This document shows, in pieces, positions 43,294-55,128 of a DNA stretch of 64,000 bases (positions within the stretch are counted from its first letter, which is position 1; the number at the start of each line of letters is the position of its first letter). Source of the stretch: Sorghum bicolor (taxonomy: Eukaryota > Streptophyta > Magnoliopsida > Poales > Poaceae); the NCBI RefSeq assembly GCF_000003195.3, contig NC_012877.2, forward strand, positions 16,547,344-16,611,343, written 5' to 3'. The notes beneath the pieces were generated by a model. It was not told the origin of the DNA, did no database searches, and saw nothing but the letters and a program-made list of their open reading frames with translations. The position numbers and the translations under genes were made by a program.

Positions 43294-44729
43294 TGCAAGA
43301 AACTCAAGCACCAACTGTCACACTGCTCAAAGAGATGGTGAACTGACACTCGAGAGGCTTAGCCTCAATCCGTACTCACGAGCTTGGCCCTGAGTTCAAC
43401 TGACACTGTCAAATGGCCAATCTGTGACTCACTCGCTGCAAGAGATGGAATAGATAGGGTATACATAAGCAAACATAATATCTAGAGAGGAGAAACCCTA
43501 ATGGAAGTGAGCAATAGATAAGAAACAGGATGAACATGGCTTGCTACCTTAGATGAGATGCGTTCCTAGAGAAAAGATGAGTTCAGAAACCATCAGGATG
43601 CAAGGATACGTATGAGAAGGACCTACAAGGATGAAACGAATGAGAACGTCATCAAAAACGGCGTTCCGATCTGTTCAAGCAAAAACACAAGCACCTTGTG
43701 CATAGGGTTAAGGAAACCCACCTCAAACCCTAAACTCTGCGAGGAAGAAGATCCAGAGAGCGCAAGGAAGCGAGGAACATGTGTTGGAGATGTTGTCTTG
43801 CACCAGGAAGGAAGAAATCGCTCAGGGGAGCGATCAAGGGTGATGGCGATGAGGGTGGTTAGGGCTTGTCTACTATGTCGCGATGAAGAAGAAAGCGGAA
43901 TCAGCAAGAAACACGCACGAGGTTGGGATATATATCACGGTCGCAGGAGCAATGGACGCGCTTAAGTTGGCACTGGACGCGTCCGGTGCCCACCGGACAC
44001 ATACACATAGAGTTCTACAAACTCCCGAGATCACCGAACGCAGGCTACCAGACGGTCACCTAGCGTCCGGTGCTGCGAGGCTTGCAACGAGAGAAGACCG
44101 GACGCACCACACCAGACGCGCTCAGGACACTGTGAGCGAGTCCGGTGCATGCTCAACACCAGGGACAATACACCGGACGCATAGGGGTGAGTCCGGTGCA
44201 GCGTCCGGTGCTCTACTAGACTTGGTTTTTCAACGAGACTTCATGCGACTTTCACCCAACCAAGTTCCAACTTCAAGAAGACACAAATAAGCACAAATTA
44301 GAACTGGTATGAGTGACCTCTCTCAAACCCTTGAATTTTCACAAATATTTTGCCATAGGCTAAGTATCTTTTCAATGAAAATAGTCAAATGAAAGCACCA
44401 AGGAGACATCATGTCGCCATTTAGCTAGGGGTGTAAATCACGATGAGCGTTGAATGCTCCCCTTATCAATGGATGAACACAGCGGATGCTCAAAGCATAA
44501 CCGAAAAGAAATGACATAGCAACACACATGCATATGATATGCAATGCAATGTAATTCATGAAAGTAAACTAATGCTTGTCAAGTTTGATCCAAGGTTAAG
44601 CTTTTTCACACACACAAAGCGGGTTATCTTAACCATGTTAGACAAGCCCTACACACAATCTTTTTGGATTTTTATTTTGATATACATGAAATGCAAAGCT
44701 AAAGCTATGTACAAGAACAACACACAACT
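43294..44729 (-). promoter_or_regulatory. Promoter-like region with CCGGAC repeats upstream of the Sirevirus ORF
   Basis: GTCCGGTG or CACCGGAC occurs at 43981, 43991, 44065, 44140, 44171, 44191 and 44203, plus near matches at about 44096. On the minus strand this array precedes a TATA-like GATATATATC (43927-43936) and a leader with many CTT/CTC triplets running to the ATG at 43293. Plus-strand ORFs here (43612-44290) are the antisense of this leader. The part 44290-44729 is the 3' sequence of pol with nothing else recognisable. Confidence 0.45.
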
Positions 44730-45491
44730 TCATTTTTTAGTGAAGTAAGAAAGATCAAGCACATTAAGTTCATTTCTCAACATACAAAACCTAGCTTCAT
44801 CTAGGGGTTTTGTGAAGATATCCGCTAATTGATTTTCCGTCCCCACATTCTCTAGAGATATATCACCTTTGTCAACATGATCTCTAAGGAAGTGATGACG
44901 GATGTCAATGTGCTTAGTGCGGGTGCGTTGAACCAGATTATTAGCAAGTTTTACGGCACTTTCATTGTGACACAACAAAGGTACTTTATCTAGAACTACT
45001 CCATAGTCTAGCAAAGTTTGCTTCATGTAAAGTATTTGTGCACAACAAGCACCGGTGGCAACGTATTCCGCCTCAGCCATTGACAAAGCAACACTATTTC
45101 GTTTCTTTGACATCCAAGAGACAAGTGATCTTCCTAGGAAGTGGCACCCTCCGAATGTGCTTTTTCTATCAATGCGGCACCCGGCATAATCTGAATCGAA
45201 ATAGCCTACAAGTTGGAATCTTGCACCTTTGGGATACCACAATCCTAGATAGGGTGTATATTTTAGATACCTAGGAATTCTCTTGACAACAATCAAGTGA
45301 GATCCCATAGGCGTAGCTTGATAGCTAGCACACATACACACACTAAACGTGATATCAGGCCTAGATGCGGTGATGTAAAGTAAACTTCCTATCATAGAGC
45401 GATAAAGAGTTTTGTCAATCGGGTTACCTCCCTCATCCAAGTCGAGATGCCCATTTGATGTCATGGGAGTCTTGATTGGGTTGCAATTCAT
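44730..45491 (-). pseudogene. rt-rh: Copia RT C-terminus and RNase H (Sirevirus F), truncated
   Basis: 253 open residues: the end of RT (YRSMIGSLLYITASRPDITF) and a full RNase H with DSDYAG, KSTFGGCHFLG, ALSMAEAEYVA and KHIDIRHHFLRDHV, followed by the usual copia terminus (QLADIFTKPLD). The catalytic acids of RNase H are present. The N-terminal RT, integrase and gag are missing because element B begins at 45493. The displayed ATG is internal to the original pol. Confidence 0.9.
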
Positions 45492-45492
45492 C

Positions 45493-46226
45493 TGTTGACA
45501 CCGTTTTTGGACACGTATCTTTGGACGCGTATTTGGAGTTAATGAGGTATAGATCGGCAGACAGGAAAGTGGTGGCTAGTCTATAGAAGAGTTGGCGATG
45601 AAGGATGGTGCCGATGGGAAAAAGACAGGATATGCTAAGTCCAGGAGTGGTGATGGATTTGTGCCAATGACTGGTGTTGATGGTTGCCGATGGCTATGAA
45701 AGGTGGCTTGCCGATGGTCATGGAGAAAGGTACAGAGGTTGTCGATCGACTCATGGCGGTGTGCCGATCGGTTGTGGAGGATGATTTAATGTTTTTCATA
45801 GTTATTAGAGTTTGCTTTGTATACGGATTCCGTTCAATTTGGAATTCGAGTCCTAGTCGTGTCTGATTGTAACTCTTTTGAACAGGGTATAAATGTAGAC
45901 CCCGTGGCAATATAATGAACATACACAATCAATCAAACACAAGTTTTTACATCTATTCCAGCATCTACTTTTTTCGACGACTTCATCATCCTGCATATTT
46001 TCTTTTTACTAACGAGTTCTTAGGAATTCATCGAGTTAATCTCGACGAGTTCTCAAGTTCCGCATGAATACCTCTTGGCCGTGACATCCGGGCGCATCGC
46101 TGTTGTCGGGACCAAAGTGTTCAAGTTATCACCTTTGTCGATTGTAAGGTCAAATCGGCTGGCACGCCTTAACGTTTGAATCGGGTATTAGCCCTTTGAG
46201 TTTGCAGATCAGCTTTTGCACCAACA
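45493..46226 (+). repeat. 5' LTR of element B (734 bp)
   Basis: Begins TGTTGACACCG and ends TGCACCAACA. It has TATAAATG at 45888-45895 and six ATCGGC/GCCGAT motifs. It is homologous to the LTRs of A and C in reverse orientation. Confidence 0.9.
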
Positions 46227-46233
46227 CATCTTT

Positions 46234-46251
46234 TGGCACGCCGAGTGGGAC
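46234..46251 (+). other. Primer-binding site of element B
   Basis: TGGCACGCCGAGTGGGAC differs by one base from element A's site (33094-33111). Confidence 0.75.
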
Positions 46252-46274
46252 CAAGATTCAACATCAAGATCAAT

Positions 46275-48852
46275 ATGTCGAACACTGATTTCGACTTGGA
46301 GAACGTTATCCCCGTGACGGAAGCCAATCTCAGAGATGAACAGAAGCAAGCTATGGCAAAAGCCATGGAGGACTACAAGCAGCTATGCTTGAAATCCTTC
46401 AGTATCAACAGGAGTGGCGAGGTGATCCAGAAGGAAGCATTGCCGAAGCCAATCCTGGTAAACTTCAAGAGATGGTTGACAGTGCTATTAATCGTGCTCT
46501 AATCAATCAATCTAGTGTGCCTTCTAATACAGTTTTCAATGTTGTGGCAAGAACTTTTGAAGAGGGACAAGTACCACCATCTTATGTGGGCCCAGCCTAT
46601 CATCAGCCAGGAGCATCTCGGTTACGGCTCCATCGGCTACTACGGCCGTTGCGGATACGGAAGTTACTTCTCCTCCAAGCACATTAGGGACGACTAATGG
46701 GCAATCTACACCAATGACGACTAATCCATCAACATCAGACGGGCAAATCAAGCTTGCTACAGATTTATTGGCATCGGCAATGTCAGGATCTGTTTCTCAC
46801 AACTGGTGGGGATATGGTATGCCCCCAGAATTTATGGCAAAAAGTTCTGGGACATCTCAAGTGGCTGACACGACGGGCAAGGCTCCTATGACATCGGCAC
46901 CCCTAGGATCGCCGATGAATCAGAATCCTCACTATTCCACAACTACCACTGCAAGACCCTTTACTGGAAATTCTCAGATGCCAATGTTCCAGATGCCTAA
47001 CGCATCGGCAGATCCTATGTCGACGCAGCAGAGGTTTATGGCACAACCAAGGTATGTTAATACAATGATGATGCCCAGTTATCAGTCACCGCCAGGGCCT
47101 ACGTCGTTGAATATCAATAATGGATGGATAGCGCAGTTTGTTGTTCCACAAATGCCTCAGCAGAATCATCAGGCTATGGGATTTCAGCAGGGACCAATGC
47201 AACCTGGATTTCAGAATCAGGGGTTGATCAATCAGCTGATGAATCGTGGCGGCCAACAAGCGGTGGCAAATCCTATGTTCCTTGGAGATCGTGCACCACA
47301 AAGACACGTGGAAGCTTATCAGCAGATGCCAGATCCACAACCAGCTCATCGGCAAGATGCCGATGCTTATTGATCCGATAAGATAGCTGAGGTCATGAGA
47401 GACCAATTTGGGATAAAACCCAAGGTCAACACTTACTCTTATCGGACACCGTATCCTCCTGCATATGACCTAATTCCGCTTCCAAATCGGTACAAGGTAC
47501 CAGATTTTACTAAGTTCTCTGGACAGGATGATACATCAACCATGGAGCATGTTAACAGGTTCATCATCCAGTATGGGGAAGCTACTAACAGAGATGAGTT
47601 AAGGGTTCGTTTATTCTCATCATCTTTATCTAGATTGGCCTTTACTTGGTTTATTTCATTACCTCCAAACTTAGTGATCACATGGGCCAATCTAGAGAAA
47701 CAGTTCCACAAATACTTCTTTTCTGGAGTTCATGAGAAGAAGATTACCGATTTAGTCAGGCTGAAGCAACGCAATGATGAATCGGTTGAAAGCTTCGTGC
47801 AAAGGTTGCGGGAGGTTAAAAATAAATGCTATAGTCTAGTTCTAGATGATCGGCAGCTAGCCGATTTGGCCTTTCAGGGGTTGTTGCCACATATCAGAGA
47901 CAAGTATGCTTCTCAAGAGTTTGAAAGTCTGAGCCATTTAGTGTAGAGGATTTTGGACCAAGATATCAAAGCTTTTGAACCTAAGAGGGCATGGAACAAA
48001 AAGGTGTCATTTGTCGATGAGGTGACAAGTTCAGATTCTGATGAAGAACCAGTCATCGGCTTGGCTGAATGGGTGAAAAACAAGAAGCCGATGTCTTGCC
48101 CTTTTGGGCACAAAGAACCAGAGAAGTTTGCATTTGATATCACCAAAGCCGATAGGATATTTGACTTTCTGCTTCTGGAACGGCAAATTAAGTTGTCACC
48201 TAATCATGTGATTCCATCGGCAGAGGAGTTAAAGAAGATTAAGTACTGCAAGTGGCATAATGCAACATCTCACAGTACAAATGAGTGCAAGGTTTTCACA
48301 CAATAGCTGCAATCGGCTATAGAGTCTGGGAGAATTAAATTCGATAGCTCCAAAGCTCAAAAGCCGATGAAGATCGATCAACATCCTTTCCCTACAAACA
48401 TGTTGGATGCTAAGTGAAAGACTAAAGTATTAACTTTAGAGGCAGCTGAAAGAAGTGCGTCGGTAGATCCTCAGCACCAGATTACTGCCGATGATGCTAA
48501 AGGTAAGGGTTTGATCTAGGAAGGAACCAGCTCGGGAAGGCCTCCCCGATCTGGCATTATGATTACTCATAGAAGGCATCGGGAGACCTAGCAGCAATGT
48601 GAAGATCGGTATCGGCGCCAACAGGAGGGTCGACGTTGGGAAGAAGAAAGACGCCGGCAAGAGTGGAATCGGCACAAAGATCACTGGAATTGCCCGTTCT
48701 TCATCCACTGTTGGGAGCAAAATATCAAGCTACCCACTGTTAGAGACTGCCCTGAGTGCAATGGCTATGATCGGTATGATAGACCAAATCGGCATTATCA
48801 CACTATGATCGGCATTTTGATGGGCCGATTAGAGGAAGAGCCTCAGTGCATG
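46275..48852 (+). pseudogene. gag: Gag of element B, many stops, cut by element J
   Basis: The ATG at 46275 (MSNTDFDLENVIPV) matches the element A start. A frameshift near 46450 and another near 46620 break the N-terminal part. 46714-47373 (Gln/Met/Pro-rich) and 47395-47946 (capsid region, AFTWFISLPP) are open. The Cys/His motif CKWHNATSHSTNEC is near 48250. Stops: TGA 47371, TAG 47944, TAG 48304, TGA 48415, TAG 48517, TAG 48589. At the position of element A's amber codon B has TGG (Trp), in the EWNRHKDHW context near 48660. Confidence 0.85.
48848..48852. repeat. Target-site duplication GCATG of element J (second copy 56408-56412)
   Basis: The copies directly flank TGTTGACTG and CCCAACA. Removing J rejoins element B at its Arg/Asp-rich gag segment. 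Confidence 0.9.
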
Positions 48853-49274
48853 TGTTGACTGTCCTTAATGCTCACATTTAACCATCAACTAATCATAGAA
48901 AAGGATCCAAATGCAACCAACACCTAGACTTAGGGTTTTATCTGACAGAATTCGACAAGTTTTGGTGTTTGTCTATTTCTGCAGGGGGTTATCAGGAAAT
49001 ACGAAAGAAAGGCCCACACGTCGGGTTTACATAGAGATATTAACGTGCCGCGCAATTTTCTACCATCTAGAAGACTCTAGAAGCCACGGGAACGAACGGG
49101 AGGCCAATCGGGCTCGGAGGCAGGGCGCCCGCCCAACTCTCCTGGGCGCCCGCCCAGCTACAGTGTCCAATTCGGACCCGTTTCGCGGATTATGCTCCAC
49201 CGACCTAAAGGATCAAGGAAAACCGTGCGATTAATGTCGGTTTGATCCGACGGCCCAGATTCACTTGAAGGGAC

Positions 49275-49281
49275 TATAAAA
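49275..49281 (+). promoter_or_regulatory. TATA box of element J LTR
   Basis: GGGACTATAAAACCAGACC matches the same block at 15115-15130 (LTR I) and 55551-55557 (J 3' LTR). Confidence 0.65.
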
Positions 49282-49366
49282 CCAGACCCCCTGGCCCCTG
49301 GAGATCATACCTCTTCTACAAAATCAAAGCTAGGGTTTCAATTCTTCATCCAAGTAGAGGGGATCC

Positions 49367-49468
49367 CTCTAGTTCTTCTAGTTCTACCTCTAGTTCATCT
49401 AGATCTAGTTCTAGTTCATCTAGTTCTAGTTCTAGTTCCTCTAGTTCTAGTTCTAGTTAGTCCTAGTT
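49367..49468 (+). repeat. CTAGTT-type tandem repeat in J LTR leader (second copy 55643-55745)
   Basis: About 100 bases of CTAGTT, CTAGTTCT and CTAGTTCAT units, downstream of the TATA box and so in the transcribed part. The 3' LTR has the same array with one base changed near its end. Confidence 0.8.
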
Positions 49469-50138
49469 GTAATCTAGAAAATAGGGAGAGAGAAGAGGAG
49501 AGTGGATGAGGAGCCGGATCTGTCGGATCTTCCTCAACATTATACTTTTGCAGCATTTGGTTCGTTCTTCATCGTTCTCCAGGTTCTTCAATTCGTAATT
49601 CCTGAGTTCTTTAATTACTTTTATTTACATTCAAGTTATTTATTGGATTCCCGCTTGCATCAAGTGCTCTAGTCTTTATACCGCTAGAGTAGTAATTAAT
49701 AGATTAGACATGGTGTTTAGTCTTGCGATTACCTGGAATTGCACCCAATCCTGCGGATTGTTATGGTAGCCTTAGGGTAGTGACAGCCCTAACGGTCGAC
49801 GTATTCCACCACGTTCGGATCGGTGTTTGTAGGACCGTAGTCAGACCTTCCTAGCCCCCTTCTCATCTCTTTCTGTGGTTAGTGCTCTGATGTCCCGATA
49901 TAGATAATCTTGAAGTAATTCTTGATTCTTAGATCAACTAGAGAACTCTCAGGAAACTTCCTCTCTTCCCACCAAAAATAATTATATAGTTATCCTTGGG
50001 CGATCTTGGATCTTAATTAGTACACTCACGTTCTCTGTGGAAAATCGATACTCTGGAATACTCCCGGGTGAAGGCTACATCGGTATCCGTGCGCTTGCGG
50101 ATTTTTCTATTTGCGTTTAAAATACCCAACAAGCTTTC

Positions 50139-50156
50139 TGGCGCCGTTGCCGGGGA
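50139..50156 (+). other. Primer-binding site of element J (tRNA-Asp type)
   Basis: TGGCGCCGTTGCCGGGGA, 7 bases after the LTR end. Perfect 18-base form. Confidence 0.92.
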
Positions 50157-51941
50157 ACGGTAGCTGTGCTAGTTTCGAACCAAGTCATTCGTGTATCCTT
50201 TTTCTTTTCCTTTTATACCACACTCACCTTACCATTTTCACCACACCACATGGATTTCACTCTAAGCATTAATGAGCATGGAATTTATTTCATAGCCACT
50301 TCATTTACTCCATGCTCATATGCAACATCTTCCCAATCCATTGGTTTTTCCAACATCACCAGATTCGAGATCTCCAACCCCCTCATCCTTTCTATTTATA
50401 AAAAATTTAAAAGGGCGGTTGTCGATGCATATGTCTATATTAAATATTGCAGATCTCGTTGAGTTGATCTTGATATAGGTCAGCGTTGGAGGGGAAACCA
50501 CTTCGTCGACATAAATTGATGGTTTCCCAAGGACAAGCTTAGTGTCCTAAAACAAGCACTGATCAGATCGTAACATGTGCTTTTAATTATTTACAACACT
50601 ACCTTGTGTATTGAGCATATAAGGATAATTGTAAAAAAAATTCCTTCGGGTATTCTTGTCACTAACCTTTCTAGGATTGGAGCAAGAAGATCGGATGAAT
50701 GATAAGCACAAGGTATGTACAACCAATCATCATACAACATTGAATTAAACTCATCCAAACTTGAATTTTGCAAAATTCAAGCTTGGGGAGTACTTTACAT
50801 AAAAACATCCTTTGCCATGTTGCTATGTTGGTTGTCCCTACCTTTGAGACATGCTCAATTTGTTAAATACTAATCACACTACTTCATCTCCACTTGAGTA
50901 GATCTCTATAAATGCTCGCATGCTACCTCTATTTGCTTTAGTATATGCCTAGGTTTGGAGCAATTTCATTTATCTCTTAATTAAGCTTGGTGCTTAGTTT
51001 AGGAATGATGATTTTACTTCCAAGGGGTTTTAAATTAAGCATGGTGCTTAGGTTAAAATGCCCTCCTAAATCAAATTAGACATGGTGTCTAGGTTGATCT
51101 TTGAGCTGATAGTATGCTATAGTGGACACTGGATATTTTGTTGGACTAACCCCTGCAGGAAAACTTTCAATATCGACCTGGGAAGTCCTGAGATAAACTC
51201 ACATTGGAGACAAAGAGAGAGGCACATGAAGTTTAACAATTTACACAAGGAAGGCATAGCTCATAAGAGATGATCCATGGAGGGTGCCACAAACACAATG
51301 TACAACCACTAAGAAAGGAAAGCTTCCACAAGGTGATATTGTACCATCACTCTTCAAGTATGGTAATATCTTAAGGTATTTGACTATCACTTTTATAAGT
51401 TTCTCCTTGGTTCTGGCGTTCACATGAATAAAAGAGACAAACATGTATGATTTACAACTCTAGATTAACCAACCCAATCGATTCAACATGTTTAGCCCTT
51501 CCACCTTTGTGATCCTACACTCCTATTCATATGAGCTAAAGTGTTGCACATTCAATCTTTGGAAGATATAAATAAAACATAAGTATAGATAGATTATCTT
51601 TCCATTAGGTTGAGCGATCTGATCTGACAAATGTTTTAAATACTACACTCATAATCGTATTATCCATCAACTTTGTCTTGCTCCCTATGCTTAAGGTTAG
51701 AGAAGAACAAATACACTTTTGGTTCTGTTGGTGTTTTCCACCAACAGGGCCCATGCACTTGATCTCTGCCTTGTCTATGAGCAGGTACACTTCGAGTAAA
51801 ATATGAAGGACTTTTACAACTCCTAGACTCCACCAATTGAAGAACCTAGATCTACGAGCACAAACACACTGGAGATACTGGACACTCAGGCAATCACTGC
51901 CCTGAGATGCTTGAGGATGTAACTACTGAAGTAACCCCGTT
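50157..51941 (+). other. Non-coding leader region of element J
   Basis: No supported gene: open frames are under 100 codons and lack motifs. It contains a polypurine-like AAGCTTGGGGAG (50789-50800), a block with CTTGGTGCTTAG/CATGGTGCTTAG repeats (about 50985-51055) and AT-rich sequence. The gag normally expected here is absent. Confidence 0.5.
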
Positions 51942-52313
51942 GTGGAAGTAATTACTGACCTTCTGCCGGTCAAGAAAGACAATCCAGGACGCACCGTCAT
52001 CCCGATCTTGGCCATCGGCATGGTGGACTCCCCAGAAGCACTCTACAACTTTGGCTCCAGCGTCAACATTATGCCTAGGGGAATATTGAAGAACTTCTAC
52101 GTCCGAGTTGGTACCTTGTACGCCCCAGCAGACTTCGTGGTGATAGAGACTGGTACTGATGAGAGGGCACCCATCATCCTAGGGAGGCCATTCCTGAACA
52201 CCTCGGGAGCTGTCATCTACGTAGTGCTGCCAAGATCAGTTTCTACATCAAGGGGAAGAAGGAGACGTTTTCCTTCAAGAAACAAGACTACACAAATCCC
52301 AGAGCAATCCTAA
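51942..52313 (+). pseudogene. Retropepsin-like remnant 1 of element J
   Basis: Shows the frame of a plant retrotransposon protease: ALYNFGSSVNIMP (active-site Asp replaced by Asn-Phe) and about 45 residues later APIILGRPFLNTSGAVIY. No usable ATG start; the frame opens on GTG. The loss of the catalytic Asp makes it inactive. Frame changes near 52230. Confidence 0.65.
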
Positions 52314-52499
52314 CATGAACCAAGGAAGAGGACCAACAGGAGGAACAAGAACAAGCAAATGTGGACCGAGTTAGCTAAGATGGTCACTGCAGTTCAAGGA
52401 GGTCAAGATTGTCGACTTAAGTCACCGTTCCTGACCAAAAAGGACGACCCAAGTATGCCAAGCATCCAGTGCTCCATTAATGGATACAACTTCTAGAAG

Positions 52500-52844
52500 A
52501 TGCTTTGCGACACCGGGTCAGGCGTCAACATAATGGCCGTAGACACCTATCAGCTCCTGTTCGGAACCATGCCCCTAAAACCGACATACATTCAGCTCCA
52601 GATGGCAGATCAGACATTTCGAAAGGTTGAAGACAAGTACGATCTACCCATCATTCATAGGAGACCGTTTCTCAGCACCGTTAAAGCAATCATCTACATT
52701 GAAACCGGAGAAGTCCACATGCACTTCCCCTCTGAGAAGGTCAGGACAAGAAGAAGACAACGCAACCGCAACCAGAGGAGGCAAATTATCAAGGACGGAT
52801 GGACAGACTACGAAGGAGAAGTAGTGAGGTCTGAAGACATATAG
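52500..52844 (+). pseudogene. Retropepsin-like remnant 2 of element J
   Basis: MLCDTGSGVNIM keeps Asp-Thr-Gly, followed by LQMADQTFRKVED and then HRRPFLSTVKAIIYIETG, but the middle of the domain between these blocks is shortened by about 20-25 residues compared with D's protease. It follows remnant 1 after about 190 bases, so J carries two protease-like domains in tandem and nothing else of pol. Confidence 0.7.
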
Positions 52845-55113
52845 CTTGAACAGAACTGTCCTGAGGAGACCGTAGCACCGAGTCACGTGTGTAGAGAGAA
52901 GATTGTTATACACGAAGAGGAGGCGCCGCCGGAACCATCGACTACGCCATCGAGCGAATCCCAGGACGATTGAGAAAACGGAGAGTCCCGTTCGGAGGAC
53001 GTAAAAACACCGAACGCCTTGCCAAGAGGTAAACTTGGTAATTATCTTTTTCCTTTCAATTATTTTAGTTAATCAGGTTCATATCATCTTGAAAATAAAA
53101 TAAAAATGTTTAAAATAGTAAGCCCCATGTGAGTATGCTCATGGCATAAAACCCATAAGTACATTCACTGTGGTGGCATAAAAAATGAAATAAATATATT
53201 CCTATCCTATAAAAATAAAATTATAAAAATAAATTTATGATCCTACTAAAGAGAGTAACATTTATTGAGGAGGCTCAACATGATAAAGGCCAGATACTTA
53301 TGCTAACACTTAACTAGTTCCACAAAGCTTTGTTGTCAATTTGAGCTTCACAGAATTCAAGGATCAAAGAAGACTAGCAGACGGAGGACATCCTAATCGC
53401 TATCAGGGTGCTGCCGACATTCAAATACACCTCCACCACCTGTTAGCTACATCAGAAGAAATTGCGTCAAAATCCAGCTTGGGGGAGAGCACCCCCATTT
53501 ATCCAGCTAAGTGTTTCTACTCATGTTTATACTTTACTCAAATAATAAAAAGATGCATAATCATAAAACCCAAATAAAGATTTTGTGCTTATATATATAT
53601 ATATCTTTGCTTAGTTTGCTAAATAAATAAATAAATAAAGTTTGCTATGAACCCTCGTGATAAGCTCTCACATGGAAATGATGAATAGTTGCTCTGCCAT
53701 GACTAGTTCTCAAAATTGAAATCTCTCTCTCAAGTTGAGGCCTGGCTGTTATTAATTTGCTCTAAACCTGAACTTGTGGGAAGAGTACTTGATCTGAAGT
53801 CTAAGTCGTTAACGGATATGATATCGGAAGGTTGAGCTGCTGTTTATCTGTTCCTAGAGATGCTAGAATTCTGGAGAATTTGAAAATCTTTAAAATGTTG
53901 AATGATGAGTTCCTGTATGATGAGAGTTTAAATTCCTACCACAGCCATATATACATGCTTGTTAGACTATGAACCATACATTTACTTTTTGCTGCTTATG
54001 AGCATTGAGTGTGGTCAAGCTGTGTAGACCCTTAGGAGCTTGTCATGTGGTTAAATCAAGATTCACTTGCACGTTCACTCATACATGTTGCTTCTACTCA
54101 GGAAGTACCATCGACATATATCCATTTCCATCTCCAGAACCACCCAAAAATATTCTACTCCTAAACTGGGAGAGAATAGCCAAAAACATTTCTGTTTTTC
54201 CCCTGTGAAATAAATGCTCAAGTTATCTTGGTTACTACCACTTGCTACATTATTTCAAGAGATGAGTGCTCTAAAAAAAGAAAAAAAAGAGAGAAAAAAA
54301 ATATACGAGGAAATAAAAAGGGGCAAGTGCCCAGAACCTCGAAAGAAAAGAAAAAGTGAGACGAGAGGTAAAAATGGACAAGTGTCCAACAGTAGAATTA
54401 GGGGTACAAGATACCCACTTGAGAGAAAAGAAAAAAAAATATAGAGCATCTCATTCTCCTCAAAAAGTTTCAAAAGAGCAAGAAAGGTATGTACCCCCTC
54501 AAAAGAGCAACAGTAGAATTAGACTTTCACCATTACTTTCACCATTATCACCATTCATTCGCCACACATGCACATCTTGATTTGACTTATTGACTTGTTC
54601 TTCTGGATCCATTGTTTGACTATGCAATAAATGTCTTGTAAGTATGTATTAGCTGTCTCCCAGCTATGAGCTCCAGATATCAAAACCTTATTAGAGTAGG
54701 GTGAGAGAGAAGGCAATGTCACTATGCCTCATACCAAAAATACCACATACTTTGAGAGAAGGCATACACCTTTACTGCCTTGGTAAGGATCCAGAAATAC
54801 CACAAAAGAGAGACTAGAGAGAGTCATACAAGGAATCTCTGAGTTTTATTTGAAAATCTGCAAAAACTCCAGAGCTATAGTTAATCGAAGAACAAGAGAC
54901 ATGGCGCTTGACTAGACTGTTCTATCTTTTAACTGCTCAAGACATAGGTGACGGTTGCAAGCCCCATGGTGGAAGGTAAAATGAGTAAGTTTAAATCTTA
55001 ACAGGTACCCTAACCCAGAGATGAGATCTTGTTTAAATGCATGTGTATTTTTAAGGCATGAAACCACTGCAGAAACTTTTGAGTCTATCTTTGCTCAGGG
55101 ACGAGCAAAGGTT
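52845..55113 (+). other. Non-coding 3' region of element J with low-complexity tracts
   Basis: No supported gene; the 78-codon frame at 53341-53577 has no motif. Contents: GCTTGGGGGAGAG polypurine-like tract (53475-53487), an AT dinucleotide run (53590-53604), an AAAT run (53621-53639), and purine-rich sequence at 54270-54450 with repeated GAGAGAAAAGAAAAA and CAACAGTAGAATTAG blocks. Confidence 0.55.
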
Positions 55114-55128
55114 GAGCTTGGGGGAGCT
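55114..55128 (+). other. Polypurine tract of element J
   Basis: GAGCTTGGGGGAGCT abuts the 3' LTR at 55129, preceded by TTTGCTCAGGGACGAGC as in H. Confidence 0.8.

Larger units (their letters stand above)
39257..45492 (-). mobile_element. Sirevirus-type Ty1/copia remnant (F)
   Basis: Minus-strand order: RT/RNase H C-terminus (45491-44730), a promoter-like GC-repeat region, a long decayed downstream ORF (43293-39874), multiple polypurine tracts (near 39825-39860 and 39444-39457) and the first 187 bases of a 3' LTR. Repeated polypurine tracts and an extra ORF after pol are known Sirevirus features. Element B cuts it at 45493. The 5' part is absent. Confidence 0.75.
48853..50131 (+). repeat. 5' LTR of element J (1279 bp)
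   Basis: Holds two GGGCGCCCGCCC palindromes (49124-49135, 49144-49155), TATAAAA (49275-49281) about 130 bases further, and a CTAGTT-type repeat about 90 bases downstream of the TATA box. Start TGTTGAC, end CCCAACA. Confidence 0.92.

Noticed and set aside
43612..44290. Plus-strand ORFs of 117 and 135 codons
   Set aside because: They run antisense to the leader and CCGGAC-repeat region of Sirevirus F, have no motifs, and the open frames come from GC-rich repeats.
49367..49468. CRISPR-like array
   Set aside because: The CTAGTT units are short, directly adjacent and without unique spacers; this is a simple tandem repeat in an LTR.
51942..52844. Active aspartic protease of J
   Set aside because: The first domain lacks the catalytic Asp, the second is internally shortened and neither is linked to a gag frame, so they are listed as remnants.
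54214..54580. Lysine-rich ORFs in the 3' part of J
   Set aside because: They are produced by the GAGAAAAGAAAAA purine-rich tract; no start context or homology supports translation.
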